Counted from the first letter of the stretch, positions 1-13,484 are shown. The stretch is DNA of 64,000 bases from Jackrogersella multiformis (GCA_902806575.1 CADCXD010000001.1:558001-622000); one strand, 5' to 3'. The notes: generated by a model from the sequence alone, not told the origin. Program-made: numbers and translations.

Positions 1-3000
1 AAAATTAAAAACTTAATTAAAAGTAATAAAATTACATAATTTTCTTAATATAATAAAAACGGTTATTAAAAAAACGAATAAAGTTTTTTAAAAGTATAAA
101 AAATATTTATTTTATAAAACCGATTTTATAGGTTAATTTTTAGCTTCCTTTTTCTTAAGTTAATATTACGATAATTTAAAGAAAATATCGGCTTTATTAT
201 TTTATTTTTTTAATCGATAATTAATAATAAATTAATATAATAATAATTTTTATACTTATTAAGTTTAATATTAATTTAAAATTTTAACCGTTATAAAATA
301 AGTTAAATTTTAATAATTAAAATAAACTTTAATTTAATATTTAATACTTTTTAAGTATTAATATTATTTTCCGAAAAAATTTATTATAATTAATAAATTT
401 TTATTATAAATCTTATAATTTATTTTTACCGGCGTAAATTTACGAAAGTAATAAACTATTAATTTAAACTTGCTTTATTCGTTTTTTTTAAAAAAAATAA
501 CGTTAATAATATAATTTAATATATCGGCTTTAATATAAGTTTATTTCAAAAAATTAAAATATATTATAATAAAAGCTTAAATAAATTAAAATTTAAATTC
601 TTTAAAAGATTTGCTTATTTCTTCGATTCATTTTTAATCCTTTTTATCTCTTTTATTTACGTTAATAATCAGCCTTATTATCTTTAAAAATTTCTTTATA
701 AATCGTTAATAAAAGTTTATAAAGTTAATAAATTATTAAAATTCTTTAAAAAATTTAAATACTTTTTAATTATTAATATAATCGACTTTATTTTAAGTTA
801 TTAAAATGTTATTTACTTTAATAATATATTTTAAAAAATCTACTTTTTATACTTTTTAAAAACACTTTTATAAGTTAATTATTAAATGATATTTTATAAA
901 TCTTTTTAAAACTTTCTTAATAATTTTATTGTATTTTTTTATTGTATTTATATAAATAAAGAGATTATTTAAATATATTAAAAGGCTTAAATCGATAAAA
1001 TCTTAAAAAATATTATTTATTATTAATTAAAAAATTATAAAAACGTTAATTAATTTAAATAATATTATTAAATATTTAAAAAGCTATATTTATAACGAAA
1101 TATTATTTTTTACTTATCTTTTTTTTTAATTTTAAAATAAGCTTATAATTTAAATATTAAAAATATATAATAATAAATAAGGATAATAATATTATTTAAA
1201 CTTTAATAATTAACTATTAACTTAAAAAAGTCTTAAAGATTAAATTTATTAATAAATATTATAAGTATTATATAAAATAAAATTAATTTCTAAATCCGGC
1301 CATTATTAATTATTTTATTTAATTATAATTTAAATATATTAAATTCCTTTTCGTTTATAACGTAAAAAGGTTTTTAAAGAAATATCTTTCCTTTTTAAAA
1401 ATTAATAATTTAAAAAACATTATTTTATTTTTTTAATTATAATATATATAAATTCACAAAATTCCTTAAGAATATTCCTTAACGTTTTATTTATTTTAAT
1501 ATTCTTTATTACCGTTATATTAATTAACTTTCCCGGATTATATAAAATTAAATTAATATAATATTTTCGATAATAAAAAAAATTAAACTTAATCTTCTTA
1601 AAGTTTAAAAAAAAGTTTATAAGTTTATAAATTTTTATTTACCATTATAATATAATAATATCGCATTTATTATCTAAAGCGTTTAACTTAAAATTAATTT
1701 AAAAAAATAATTTTTTTAATAATAAAAAATAAAAGGATCGATATAATAACGTTTTATAAAAAAAATTTAAGTTAAATTAAAAGTTAATATAAATCGAATA
1801 TATTATCTTTTAATAATTAATAACTTTTATTTTTTTACTTTAAAAAAATATTATTAAAATTAAGCTTCCGGAATTTAATAATACTCGTATTTAATATTTA
1901 TTTTTATTATATAATAATATTATATTAATAATAAATCTATATTTTAAAATTAATTTTAAACGAAGTTTTTTTGTAACTTTCGTTTTATTTTTAATTAATC
2001 TTTTAATTGTCGTAACTTAATATACTTTACCTTAATTTAATCGTAAGATTTAACAAGGTATAACGTTAAAACTTTTTAAAAATTTAAATCGAAATCTTTA
2101 ATTTTTATAATTTAAGGATAAAATAATTCTTATAAAGTTATATTTATTCGTACCTTCTTTTATAATAAAGGTATAAATTAAATATTATTATCTCGAGATT
2201 ATTTTATAAAGAAAACTTTATTTAAGTTTAATAATAAATCCTTATTATTAACGTCCTTTTTTATAAAATAAAAAAAGATTTAATAATTATCGCGTTTATA
2301 ACATTAATAAGATTTCTTATTTTTCTTTTATTAATTTATATTTACTTAATTAATCCCTTTTAAAATATTTTTATTATTAAATTAAACTTTATCTTTTTAT
2401 TTTAATTTTAATTTACTTTCGTTTTTAAGTTTATCGTTATTTCTTAAAAATCGATTTTAATTTAAATTAAAACGATTTTTTTTTCTATAATTAACTGAAC
2501 TTAATTTCGAAAGCTTTTAAGTTAAAATAAGTTTTCTTTTTCCCGAAATACCGGGATTAATTAATATATTTTCATATATTTAATTTATTTCTTAAATAAC
2601 GGTAAGAAATTCTTTATTTATATTTAAAAATCTCCTTTATTTAAAATAAATTAATTTAATAATTTCGTTAAGAAAAGTTTTAACGATATAATTTTAAAAC
2701 GTCGTTTTAAATTATTAAATTATTTCATTAAGATTTAATAACTTAATAAAATATTAAATAACGTTTTTTTAATATTTAAGCTTATTTATTTTTTTTAAGT
2801 TACGATACTTTTTTAAAAAATTTATAAAACGTTTTTAAAAAGTAATAACGTATATTACTTAAATATTAAAAACTTTTAATCGTATAATTTAACTTTTACA
2901 TTATTAATATTATAATTATACTTTTTTAAATAATAATAATTTAACTTAATTAATATAATAAAAATCTTTAAAAAAACTTTTCGTATATATTTTTAAATAT

Positions 3001-4855
3001 ATTTTAACTTTTATTCATTAAATTTAAAACTTTACGAGGTTTTTATTATCGTAAATAATAAGTTTATTAAATTATATTAAATTAACGATAATCGTAATAT
3101 AAAAAAAATAAATTGATCGTTTTAAGGCTTTAAATAATCGATTATTATTATTTTAAAATAAAAAATCTTTATCGTTATATAAAGGCGTAAAATTACCTCG
3201 AGATAATCTTTTAAAAAAATCCTTAAATAATTTAAAGTTTTAAAATTAATTATCGAAATCGAAATCGCTTAAATTATTATTAAATACTTCGACGATTTTT
3301 TTAAAAGGAATTTCTTCCTTATTACCTTTAAATATAAAAAGGTTAACTTTAATAAAATTAAATTATACTCGGGCTTTTTTAGTTATTTTCTTAACTTAAA
3401 CTCGTAAAAAAAATTATAAAAAAAAAAGTTTTTTATTCGAGCTTTTAAATTAAAGTATTTAATAAATAATACTTTAAAATATATTAAATCTTTTCGATTA
3501 AAAAGACTCGATTTAATTAACGTTTTTAATATAACACGCCTTTTAATGCTTTTTAAAACGAAATTAATATTAATTAATTTATTAAAAACTAATTAAATAT
3601 TAAATTCGTTAAAAGTAACTTAAATATAAACTTTTAAATTATTAAATTAACGGTAAATCTTTACGTTAATATATATAAGATTTATATATTTTCTTATAAA
3701 AAAATTATTAATTTAAAATTCTTTAATATAAACTTAATTTATTACTTTTTATTAAAAATCTTTTTACTTTTTAATATTTTAATAAAAAGTTTAAAAAGCT
3801 TATTAATAATAATTAATTATTTCTTTAAATTTATTAATAACTTTTTAACGAGTTTAATTATTTTATATATATTAAGTAATCGTACTTTAAATTTATTATA
3901 AAAAGTTTAAATTAACTTATTAAACTTATTATTTAAAAGAAATTACTTATTTATTTATTAATATTATACCGGTTTAATTAAATTAAATTACCGTATTATA
4001 AATTATTTAAATTATATTATATTAATTTCGAATTTAATTTTTATTAATAATTTAATTACTCGTAATAATAATAATAAATATTTAAATAATATAATAATTA
4101 TTATATATTTTTTAATAAAGTTTAATAAATCACGTAAAAAGATTATTAAAACTAACTTCGATATTATTAATATTAAAAATATTTCGCATAATTATTTTAT
4201 AATTTTAAAAATTATAAAAGATTATAATATTATCGTTATTAAATTAAAATAATCCGGGAATAAAAAAAAGGATCTCGAGACGATATATTTTTTATTTCGA
4301 ATATCTTAATAAGGAATCGCGTATTAAAACGTCGTTTAATTTTAATAAGTTTTTATAAATAATAATTTTCTTTATGCTTACCTTTAATTTTAAAGTCTCG
4401 TAAAAAAATATTATTAAAAACTCGGAAAATTATTTATTATTTAATAAAAGTAATTCGAAATTTTATAAATTAATAAATAATAAAGTTAAAATATAAATAC
4501 TCGATTTAAATATTTATAAAATAATAAAATATAAAGTTTCTTTTATAATTATAATAACGTACGTAATAATAAAATTAATAAGTAATATTAATATAATATA
4601 TTTTAATAAAAAACTTCTTTAAGTAAATTAATTATTTATAAATAATTAAAATAAAGTAATTTAATAAAAAAATTAACTTTCTTTTAAAAGGCACGTACTT
4701 TTTTAAAATAAAATCTTCTTAAAATAAAAAAAAATTATTTATAATAAAGGCAATAAAGCTTAAAACGATAATTTAAATTCGAATAATAATTCTTTATAAT
4801 CTTAAGGTCCTTACCTTTTATCTCTTCTTATAAAGCAAGGCGTAATAACCTATAT
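1..4855. repeat. AT-rich, RIP-mutated repeat block (left)
   Basis: Almost entirely A/T with runs such as ttaataataaatta. CpA and its complement TpG are nearly absent while TpA is everywhere, and remaining C is mostly in CpG or CpT. No ORF of useful length survives on either strand. This is the known outcome of repeat-induced point mutation in Pezizomycotina, which turns duplicated transposons into AT-rich DNA. I could not recognise the parent element. Composition returns to normal around 4,850-4,900. CpG is retained noticeably more often here than in the first part of the right-hand block. Confidence 0.85.
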
Positions 4856-5944
4856 ATATACAATCTAAATATCTCTTTTAAGCGCCGTTAACGCCCTCTT
4901 AATCCTATTAATTCAGTCTTACATATATTAATCAAATCTTCTAATTAACCTCATCCAATAGCTTTATTTCATAAGTTCTAACATATCTCGTATTTACCAA
5001 CTTACATGCATATATTAATCATACTTTGCTTCGTGGAGCCTATCCGTATGACATTCTTAATTTACCCAAATAATAGAAACATTTTCGAAGCCACTTTACA
5101 GTAGTCTAATATGCTTATCAGCTATAACACCGTGACCTAGTCAGGTAGATCATCCAGTTATCTTAAATTTACACTAGGTACTTATTTTAATAACATGCAG
5201 GCTTTCCAAGTAGTCAGAAACCGTCCTAAAAGGCTACAGAGCTTGCAGCCACGGTCTGGTTCAGTACCATTTGAAGTCTAAATCTAAGAAAATTATAATG
5301 TCTACCTACCTAGATTAGGTAGGTAGCCAAACGTACTTTGAGTTCCAGTTATTTCAAGTACGTGTCAACCAATCAGGTTAGTGACATTGAGGGAAGTAGA
5401 ACCTAAAGCGACAGCTACATTGAATGAATCCTCCGCATTTATCTTACTAGCTACCATATCAAATATCTCTTACGGTATAAGAAGGTATAAACTACCATAT
5501 AGCTTAGATAAAACTCAGTCGTCTTTCTTACTATAACAAGATTAGAAAAGTATAAGCAGCTTAGCACTAAGGTTAAACCATTCCTAGAAGCCTACCTACT
5601 ATGAAAAGATGAAGTTCATCGATATCATAGGTACTTTACTTCATAGAGAGCTAAGCCATACAGCTTTGGCAATGTGCCGTGACGGGTCATGTTAATCTGC
5701 AAGGGAATATATTCAGATCAACCCAATGCTAAATATAAACCTTCATCGGTATATCCTAATCTAGAACATATCTTATTTTTTCTTTCTTACCACTAGGCCT
5801 AAGTTAGAATAAACTGAACCGGATATATGTGTATGAAACCGCCTGGGAGATTTAATTCAGTGAGATCACGAACGCGTCCAAGACGTTCCCTTTATGCTAC
5901 CGGATAAGAACGTGCTCGAGGCGATTAGAATCATCCTTGAATGA
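4856..5944. other. Gene-free transition zone
   Basis: Composition is normal but no convincing ORF or exon is seen. It contains an inverted CTACCTACCTAG...TAGGTAGGTAG element near 5,306-5,332, a member of the dispersed palindrome family found in other intergenic regions. The last part borders the Gypsy relic, and the relic's chromodomain-side sequence may extend into it in unrecognisable form. Confidence 0.5.
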
Positions 5945-6412
5945 CTACTCGGCCTGCTTGTGGTCTTCTTCTCTTGTGTGGATCGACTCCTTATGGGATC
6001 TCGTACAGTTGTGCAACAGAGACAACTTTGTGTATTCGCCAGTTGTCTGGTATCTTTAACTCGTATGCCAACTCTCCCACTCGTTGGACTATTAACAATG
6101 GTCCGACTCTCTGAATTGACCATTTCCGTGGTGGGTTACCGGGAAATGTATAGTTGTAAGACTTAAACTCAATTCTTGATTGTTGTTAATTCGGAAGATA
6201 TACTGCTGTACCACGTTTTGTTTGAAGGTGAAATCTTCATAGGAATCCTCGATAAAACCCTCATAACATTGACTGGTTCAAAAATCAACAGGTTTATGCT
6301 TAGCGTCGTATCGAGATTTCGCGTCTACAGCTACGAAGTCGATCGCTGCCTTGGCCTCCTTCTGGTAGGCTTTCCATAGAGTTTCATGGTCTACTGCGTT
6401 GATTAGTGACTC
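5945..6412 (-). mobile_element. Decayed Ty3/Gypsy retrotransposon, integrase C-terminal relic
   Basis: Minus-strand translation gives two blocks typical of the end of Gypsy polyproteins. The first (about 6412-6278) reads ...AKSRYDAKHKPVDF then a stop, like the conserved YD.KHKP.NF region. The second (about 6164-5945), in a different frame, reads RVGPLLIVQRVGELAY, then DNWRIHKVVSVAQL, matching the GPF.V.ERVG.LAY.L.LP..W.IHPV.SVAQL module downstream of the integrase core. Stops fall at TGA, TAA and TAG codons, each explicable by C-to-T change from CGA, CAA or CAG. About 110 bp between the blocks does not align. Weaker remnants of the preceding region may lie at 6413-6500. It is non-functional. 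Confidence 0.78.
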
Positions 6413-8586
6413 AAGTGCCCTTTCTTCGTAACAGTTGCACTTGACTTCTATTGTTCTAGAAGCCTAATCTATCGGGGGATAGACCGAGACGGAGGGTTCG
6501 GTCCGTTGAAGGTGTACTCCGTAGGAAAGGATACACTTGAGACATTATAGACAAAGGCATGTTCCTGTGTGTATACCGCGATCCGTAGAGATTATGTAGG
6601 TTTAACGCTCCTTGCACAACAACATCGTTATTACCAAAGTTATATCGTAAGGTCTACCTTATGACACGTTTAGGATTTGAAGGCCGTTCTGTAGCATACA
6701 TACATGTACCTAGGTACATAGGTACCAGGTAAGTATATTATATAATAGGTATTCAGTTCTAACAAATCGCGTTTAATTGGATACCTACCTAGGTACCTAA
6801 GGTAGGTACTTAAATATAGATCAATAAGACATAACACACCATTTGCCCCATGATCAATCAATTACTTTAGGTAGGTCCTAATAGAGGCAATTATTACCTA
6901 TCGCTATGGAAGTGGCAAGCTGGTGGTAGAGTTAATTTCATATTTGTGGTACCTACCTAGGTACCCGTGTATGCGTGTTTTCCCAGGAAGACTTATACAC
7001 ACATGATATTCGTACCTACCTACTTCACTCAGGCTGTTTGTTAAAAACTTCGCTAGGACCTCGCCTATGCACGAAACTACAGGTTCTAAAAAGGTTTTAT
7101 ATCACCCCATTATGTAACCTTTGTATCCATATAACACAGTTCATGAAGTAAATATGGACATATATTTCTCCAAGTTACAGACATAGTAGCCACCTGTAAT
7201 AGTGTTCAGCACCTACTAATGACGAAATTGAATAATCAGTGAAAGCATTGGCCGTATAATCAATGAGAATTAGCGTTATTCTCTAAACTTTCGTATTATT
7301 CCATTGTATTATCCCTTTAGATCAGTTAAATACCATCTCTTTTCTTCCATCTTTACAATCAACTACCACAATGATTTCTGATCATCTTTAATTTCAAGTA
7401 CATAGTCCTAGAGCCTTTACAGTCAAGTGCTTTTCAGCAATGGCATTATCAGCATCATGGTTATCGTCTATCATCTACTTTATGGACTCCTCCTAACTCC
7501 ATAATACTTCCTTTAGACCCATCGTATAATTATAGGATCATACATGGACATCTATGAAGCCGTCAGCAGCCAGCCGGAATTGCTAGGTATGTTATTATTT
7601 TTTCTATTCATATATGATTAACTACCTATGTACCCATTTCATGACCATCTATTTCGGCCCCTTTGGAAGGTAGTCTCAGAAGGACGCTAAGAGTTTATTT
7701 CACACCCACAGCTCACATCATCCTCAGCGATATCATCCCACATCAGCTATTTTCCGTCGCGGCCATTGCCTCTGATTAAGCCTACATCTAACGGCGCGAC
7801 ACGGAGAGCAGCTAATTCGAACCGTCATTTCAAATCACAACTGTCATTAGAAACATGACTAGTGCTGGGAAGCGTACAGCCAAAGTCGAGCCTAATTGAC
7901 CATAATGCGACCTAATTATTATCACATCGATATTTGCTTAACATTGATACAATACAATACGACTTGCTCTTCCACCTGTAAACTGCGGTGGTTTTAGTGA
8001 GTTCTGAAGGATTACTATACTTGCTTAATTCCGAAACTAACTGTATCCGAGTCCACCTTGCCCATCTCATACAATCACCATAGACCTAGCCTTCGGATTT
8101 CCCGAATCAACCGATGGTCACAACGCCGTCGGCGTGTCAGTCGATAAATTAGGTAGATACTCGATCTTCGACTTGACTACTCGAACTTCCGCGGCAACTT
8201 CCTAACACGAGGGGCTCTCACCAAGGCAACACAACGCTAGGTATTATGAACCAACTACCAGAAAAAACAGATGGTGCTGGACATCCCACCATCTCGTTTC
8301 CCTTAAGAGCATCAAATTCTATCGACTACCCTCCCCTCATTGAGTTATTTCAAAGCATGTAACCTAAACCACTTCAACTAGATCGGGCATCGATGGCCGA
8401 CCGCAACAACAGTGCGCATGACAACCCTATTTTGTTGCATGTATATTCCGATACCATTACCTGGGATCTTTAGCTTAGATAATAGCGAGGATGCATCGAC
8501 TCCGGACAAGAAACCTAACAATGGCTCCGTGCCGTCGGTGCCCCGTCCAATGACAACAGCTATCCGTCATTCACAGCAACAGGGGA
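6413..8586. other. Gene-free region with palindromic micro-repeats
   Basis: No coding region can be supported here; small ORFs are scattered, low in complexity and lack splice-compatible neighbours. The sequence carries several copies of the dispersed TACCTAGGTA palindrome (6707-6716, 6782-6808, 6948-6964) and related GGTAGGTA runs. The region 7,000-8,500 looks like old, diverged intergenic DNA. Confidence 0.45.
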
Positions 8587-8591
8587 ATACA

Positions 8592-8786
8592 TGTGACGTC
8601 ATGCATGACGTGAACCTTTTAAGGTTCACGCTAAGGGAATGTTATATAGATAACTTAGCTTACGTGTAAGAGATATCTTCTCTTTCTGGAGAAGAGGGGA
8701 CAATACGATTGATTTGCCCATCCTGTCTTGTTGTTTGTTGTTGTTGTTGTAATTTATATCTGTCCTGCTTTCAGTAGGACGTAACA
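8592..8786. mobile_element. Solo LTR with 5-bp target-site duplication
   Basis: A 195-bp element starts TGTGACG and ends CGTAACA. The ends are imperfect inverted repeats (6 of 7 positions match), with the TG...CA termini of LTR retrotransposons. It is flanked on both sides by the same 5 bases, ATACA (8587-8591 and 8787-8791), the duplication size expected for LTR-element integrase. No internal coding region is present, so this is a solo LTR left by LTR-LTR recombination. The 5' end holds two overlapping palindromes (see separate entry). It shows no obvious RIP mutation, so it is probably young or single-copy. Orientation cannot be fixed. Confidence 0.82.
8596..8630. repeat. Overlapping palindromes at the LTR 5' end
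   Basis: ACGTCATGCATGACGT at 8596-8611 is a perfect 16-bp palindrome and contains a TGACGTCA (CRE/bZIP-type) octamer at its left edge. It overlaps a second inverted repeat at 8609-8630 with a perfect 10-bp stem (CGTGAACCTT / AAGGTTCACG) around a 2-base TT loop. Both lie within the first 40 bp of the solo LTR, where U3 promoter elements would be expected. Confidence 0.8.
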
Positions 8787-8791
8787 ATACA

Positions 8792-9450
8792 TTCTGTCGA
8801 TGGATTTTCTCTGTTCAATAGGTATTCTAGAACTCAAACTTGTGTTTGGGGCGATAAGTAGGAGGTGGTAGTATAACTGACAGTTCAAAATGAGTTAGAA
8901 ATGGAGTAGCGTTGGAAATATATCTCTAGGTATATAGATATATGAAAAGCTTCATGCAACAAAACTGGGAAATCTAGTGATCCTAAGATTTATGAAGAAT
9001 ATTGTGGTGATTATTGTAGCTGAGAGGTTACAGTATTTTCGTTTGCGATACCTATGAATTCCGTTCCAAGTTATGAAATAGGGGGGTAAGTCACGTGCTT
9101 AAATAGACTAGCGAGTCATTTGGGGGCGACGTGAACTACCTAGGTAGGGTAGTGGAGCAAGCTACCAGGTACGGTATCTGACCGCCTGCCCTTTTGGGAA
9201 CATTTAAAGCGGTGAAATGCGGCAGAGCATTATTAGCATTAAGAAAAGTTTAAACATTTTGCTAGGTTAGTTATTTCTTAGGTGTTACTTTTAGGTGCAT
9301 CGACGTACTTGTTGCAATCAACGTTGCGAAAAAAATGATAGCAACAAATTGGACTACATTCTCAAGTGTTATTAAACACATGTCAATTCGAACATAAAAT
9401 CCCACGAAATTGCGATTAAGCTATTAATATAGTACACTGTCTCCTTCACC
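8792..9450. promoter_or_regulatory. Upstream region of POL5
   Basis: About 660 bp without ORFs between the solo LTR and the POL5 start. It contains TACCTAGGTA at 9137-9146. No TATA box or specific factor site is claimed. Confidence 0.4.
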
Positions 9451-12400
9451 ATGGGTAAACGGAAGCGTGGTGGCAGCAAAACTGGCCCAAATGGTAGCCA
9501 GCCTAGACAAAAGCGCGCCAAAATCGACCAATCTTTACCAAATGGTGCTGAATCCACAAATCTTGAGCTTGACAAATCTCCATTTACCGAGATTTTGTCG
9601 GGCGAGGCTCGAAGACGAGAAGCGAAAGTATACGAACTGCTCGGTAGCGCTGATAGTGACGAGCGAATTGCTGCCGCCGATGCTCTCGTCACCGGACTTT
9701 TAGTCTCATCGGAAGTCGCTCTTGAAAGACACCTCGACAACCGTCTATTTCGTGGTCTAGCAAGCTCACGGAATGCATCCAGAGTAGGCTTTAGTCTCGT
9801 GATAGCTGAGATACTGAATCAACTCTTCGGGTCCAAGAACTTAGCCAAGTCGAAGTACCCTGGCTTGACATTCGACAAGGTCCTAAACATTCTGGTGGAC
9901 AAGACCACCCCTAGTGGCCATGTTCCCGGACAGGAAGAGAGGGACTCTTTCTTTGGCCGCTTATTCGGTCTGCAGTGCTTCGTGGAATCCAAAATTCTCT
10001 TTGACGAGAATTCAAGATGGCCGAAAGTCTTAGACTTGCTGTTGAAAATGGCCGAGAAGAAGGTCTGGATGCGATCGCACTGTGGATGGGTTATCGTGGA
10101 ATCGCTGCCTCAGATGGGACAGCACGGTGCAGAGGAAACACTCAAAATGTTGTCTGATATCGGGCTTGGCAAGACCGCGGAAGGTATTGGAATCTGGATG
10201 AGGGCGCGAAGTTGTTACCCTGACTTGAAAACGCCCGCGCAACCCTGGCATGATCCCATGAGCCCTGGTGTTCTGCCCGAAGTCTCCCGAGTGCTGAAGG
10301 ATAATGTGGCGCAGGATAATGGAGAAGATGCAGCAATGACAAAAGTGAAGCAAGGTGGTTGGTCTGCTCAATTGCACTTTGTCTGGGATCTCATACTTGC
10401 GACATTTGCTGGACAGCATACAGACGAGACACACAACAAAGATCAGCTGAAGCTTTTCTGGACTACTGTTATTGACGGTGAGTGAATCCTAGAAATAAAG
10501 TTGCTGGCTATTCTAATCATTATTCAGATGGACTCTTCTCTAAAACTGCTTCTGACGCCCAAAAATTTCGGGGCTTCGTCATATTTCAAAAATGTCTCCA
10601 AGAATTTATGACCAAAGACACCAAGCTAGCTAGGGAATTATTTACTCGGAAGCTGATGAAGTGTCTGATGAACCAAGCTGCTAAGGACGACCGGTACCTT
10701 CATCGTGCTGCATTGAAAAGTCTTCAGTCAATGGAAAAAGCCGTGCAAGCCGCGCCTGAACTCCTATTACCGGTTTTAAGAGAGCTTCTTGGGAAACATG
10801 GAGCTTATGATTTTGACCAGCGAACAAACACTAAGACTATCGAGAATCTTCTCCAATGGGCTACGCCGAAGGATGTAAAGAATGTTCTCAAACTTCTTCG
10901 AGATCCTGTTATTCTCGCGAATGAGTAAGACTCTCAGCCCTTCCCTATAATTGTATTGACTTATTGACCCTCTACTAGCAGCGCAGCGGGAGAAGTTGAG
11001 AAGTTTAGACAGGTCTACGCCAATTATGTGTCTAAGTTAGCAACCCAAGCGAAACCAGCATCCGAGACTTCCAGTAATGACGATGTCACTATTAATATCG
11101 CGGAGCTTGGCGTCAAAGAGCTAGCAGCATGTGCATATTCGATACAGCCGCAGTTTAAACCTGACATCTCAGACAAGTCAAGAGAGACCTTCCGCATAAT
11201 TCTTGCATCCACGATCGGAAAAGTTATGAGACGGCGAGATGACGCCGAGTACCTATGCAATGCAGTGATCTCAGTCGAGCCCACAGCGTTGAATATGAGC
11301 GAAGAAATCAAAGCCGAGCAAGAGAGCGCAATAAAGGCAATGCGAAAACTCCTGAAAGCTGGAAAAAAGGCAGACAGCAAAAATGCTGGGGCATCAGTTG
11401 GCCTTGCTCTGCTATATGCTATTACTATTTTGCAGCTATATGATGGGGCGCCGGATGCTATTAGCATCTTACAGGATCTGGAGCGATGTTCCGAGAAGAT
11501 GAAGAGCAAGGAGGGCGGAAGCTCGGAGCTGTTAGTGGAAATATTGCTATCGTTGGTCTCTCGACAGTCACCTATGATGCGGCAGATTAGCGAGCAGGTT
11601 TTCGAGGCATTTACTTCACAAATATCATACGAAGCTCTCATGCTTCTAACGGAGCCACTTCTTGCAGAAGAAAACGAGAAGGGCTACCAGGCTCTATTTG
11701 AGAACCTCGACGATGAGGACGTAGAGATGGATGATGAGGAGGATTCAAGTTCTGGGGAAGAAGCCGAAGATTTGGACGAAGACGAAATCTCGGAAATTGG
11801 CTCTGATGTTGAATTCGTTACTCTGAACGAGGCGGGAGTAACGGCTGATGGTGATGAGGATGAAGATGTTGATGGCAATGAAAAGGACGAGGATGAGGCC
11901 CAGGCGGAGGCAGATGCCAAAGAGCTTGCGGACCTTGACGACGCCCTCGCTAAGGTCTTGAAGAGTCATCGACTGGATAAGGACAAAGAAGCCGAATCAT
12001 CAGACAACGACTCGGATATGACTGACTCAGAAATGATGGCCCTAGACGACAAGCTCGTCGAGGTCTTCAAGCAGAGGGCAACAAATACTGGCAAGAAGAA
12101 GGACAAAAAGGACGCCAAGGAATCGGTCATCATGTTCAAGCACCGCGTCATCGACCTAATCGCCCTCTACATCAAACACGAGGCCATTAACCCGCTCGCC
12201 TTCAACCTGCTGCTGCCACTCCTCGAAGTCGTGCGCAGCTCCACGGCCAAGCCGCTCGCGAACAAGGCCGGCCTGGCCATCGAAAACTTCTCCAAGGCCG
12301 CCAAGAAAGCGCGGGCCGCGCACGACGACGACGTCAAACCCGATGCCAAGGGACACCTCGAGCTGATGACCAAAATCCATCAGCACGCCGCGAACGAGAT

Positions 12401-12602
12401 GTCGCACGCGTACGTCAGGGCGGCGTCGGCCGCCAGCCTGCTCGTCGCGTCTGGCTTGTTTGCCGATAAGCACAACATCGAGGATATCAACAGGCTCTAC
12501 GCGAAGACGTTCTCGGATTGCCAGAGGGGCGCGGCTAAGATGCAGGGCTTTTTCTTCACGGACTGGATCAATTGGGGGATGGCGCACGCTGCTAATGCGT
12601 AG
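9451..12602 (+). CDS. POL5: Pol5 / MYBBP1A-like nucleolar protein (three exons)
   Basis: Exons 9451-10477, 10528-10924 and about 10982-12602 give roughly 1,015 aa, close to yeast Pol5 (about 1,020 aa). Intron 1 is GTGAGT...CTAAT...CAG; intron 2 starts GTAAGA and can end at either of two AGs three bases apart (exon 3 at 10979 or 10982), both in frame. The N-terminus is basic (MGKRKRGG), followed by helical-repeat sequence. A long acidic Asp/Glu/Ser stretch (about 11,700-12,040) then precedes a conserved C-terminal helical part, the usual family layout. Despite the name, family members are not replicative polymerases; they bind rDNA and act in ribosome biogenesis in the nucleolus. The start is the first ATG of the long ORF, 3 bases after CTTCACC. 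Confidence 0.93.
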
Positions 12603-13484
12603 GCGGAGGGGCGTCATGAGGGCAAGGTCGTCGTGAGGTGAATGGGGAGATACCTGGGTGGTAGGTACGCTTGAGATACCTAATACCAGGAGGGTTTCCT
12701 TCTAAAGTGTAATTTGGGTGTTGTGATCTTAGAGATTTGAAGTCAGAATAGGCTTGCTAATCTAAGTCTACCACATGTCAACATTGAACCGTTAGTTCCC
12801 GTATTGGTGGCTTTAGTCTTAACGTGGTAGAATTCTATACACTGGAGGTGGCAAATTTTTTGTGAATTGTCTTGGTTCTTATCTCTGTAATCATGATCGC
12901 CCAAGAACACGAATAATAACGAATAGGACAGTAGGGCTGACCGTGGCGTATAGATAAATTCCGTATCCTCGGAGGCTGGGATGAAGGGGAATAAGACACG
13001 GTACCGAGATGTCTCGGATACCCGGACCGAGGCGTTGTGTCGTGATAGGCTTCCACAATAACGGCAACCCGAAATAAAGGAGGCGTTCTTGGGAGAAGCT
13101 TCATTGGGGGGTTTTATGGCCTTGCTTCCCGTTTTTGCTTTTCATCGTTGCCGTCCTATGATGGTTGGTGTGTAGTGAGACATGCGCAACGCCACCCACG
13201 CGGATTTGCGTTTCCTTCTAGAGGAGGTTCTCATGGCTGCCATGCACAAATACTACATACATCATCCTTAAGACCTGCCATCTATGCGAGCATAATCTTA
13301 GGCGAAATCGCGGACACCCCAACCTCCCCTTCTAGGTGCCTTCTGGTCCCCCCCTTCGCTATCTATCCGAGATAAATCATCGGTGTGTGCCCGGAAACCC
13401 CTTTTTAGTATCTTGTTGGTTGGTACGTCCTATCTATTCACGTAGGCTTAAACTTCGCGTTCGAGAAAAAGGAAGCCTCGCAAT
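12603..13484. other. Intergenic: POL5 3' flank and promoter of the membrane-protein gene
   Basis: 882 bp with no supported gene. Short ORFs on both strands overlap one another and show no family resemblance. The last 100 bp are a plausible 5' UTR/promoter for the downstream gene. Confidence 0.4.

Noticed and set aside
6176..6379. 67-codon plus-strand ORF
   Set aside because: Antisense to the Gypsy integrase relic, which explains the sequence better.
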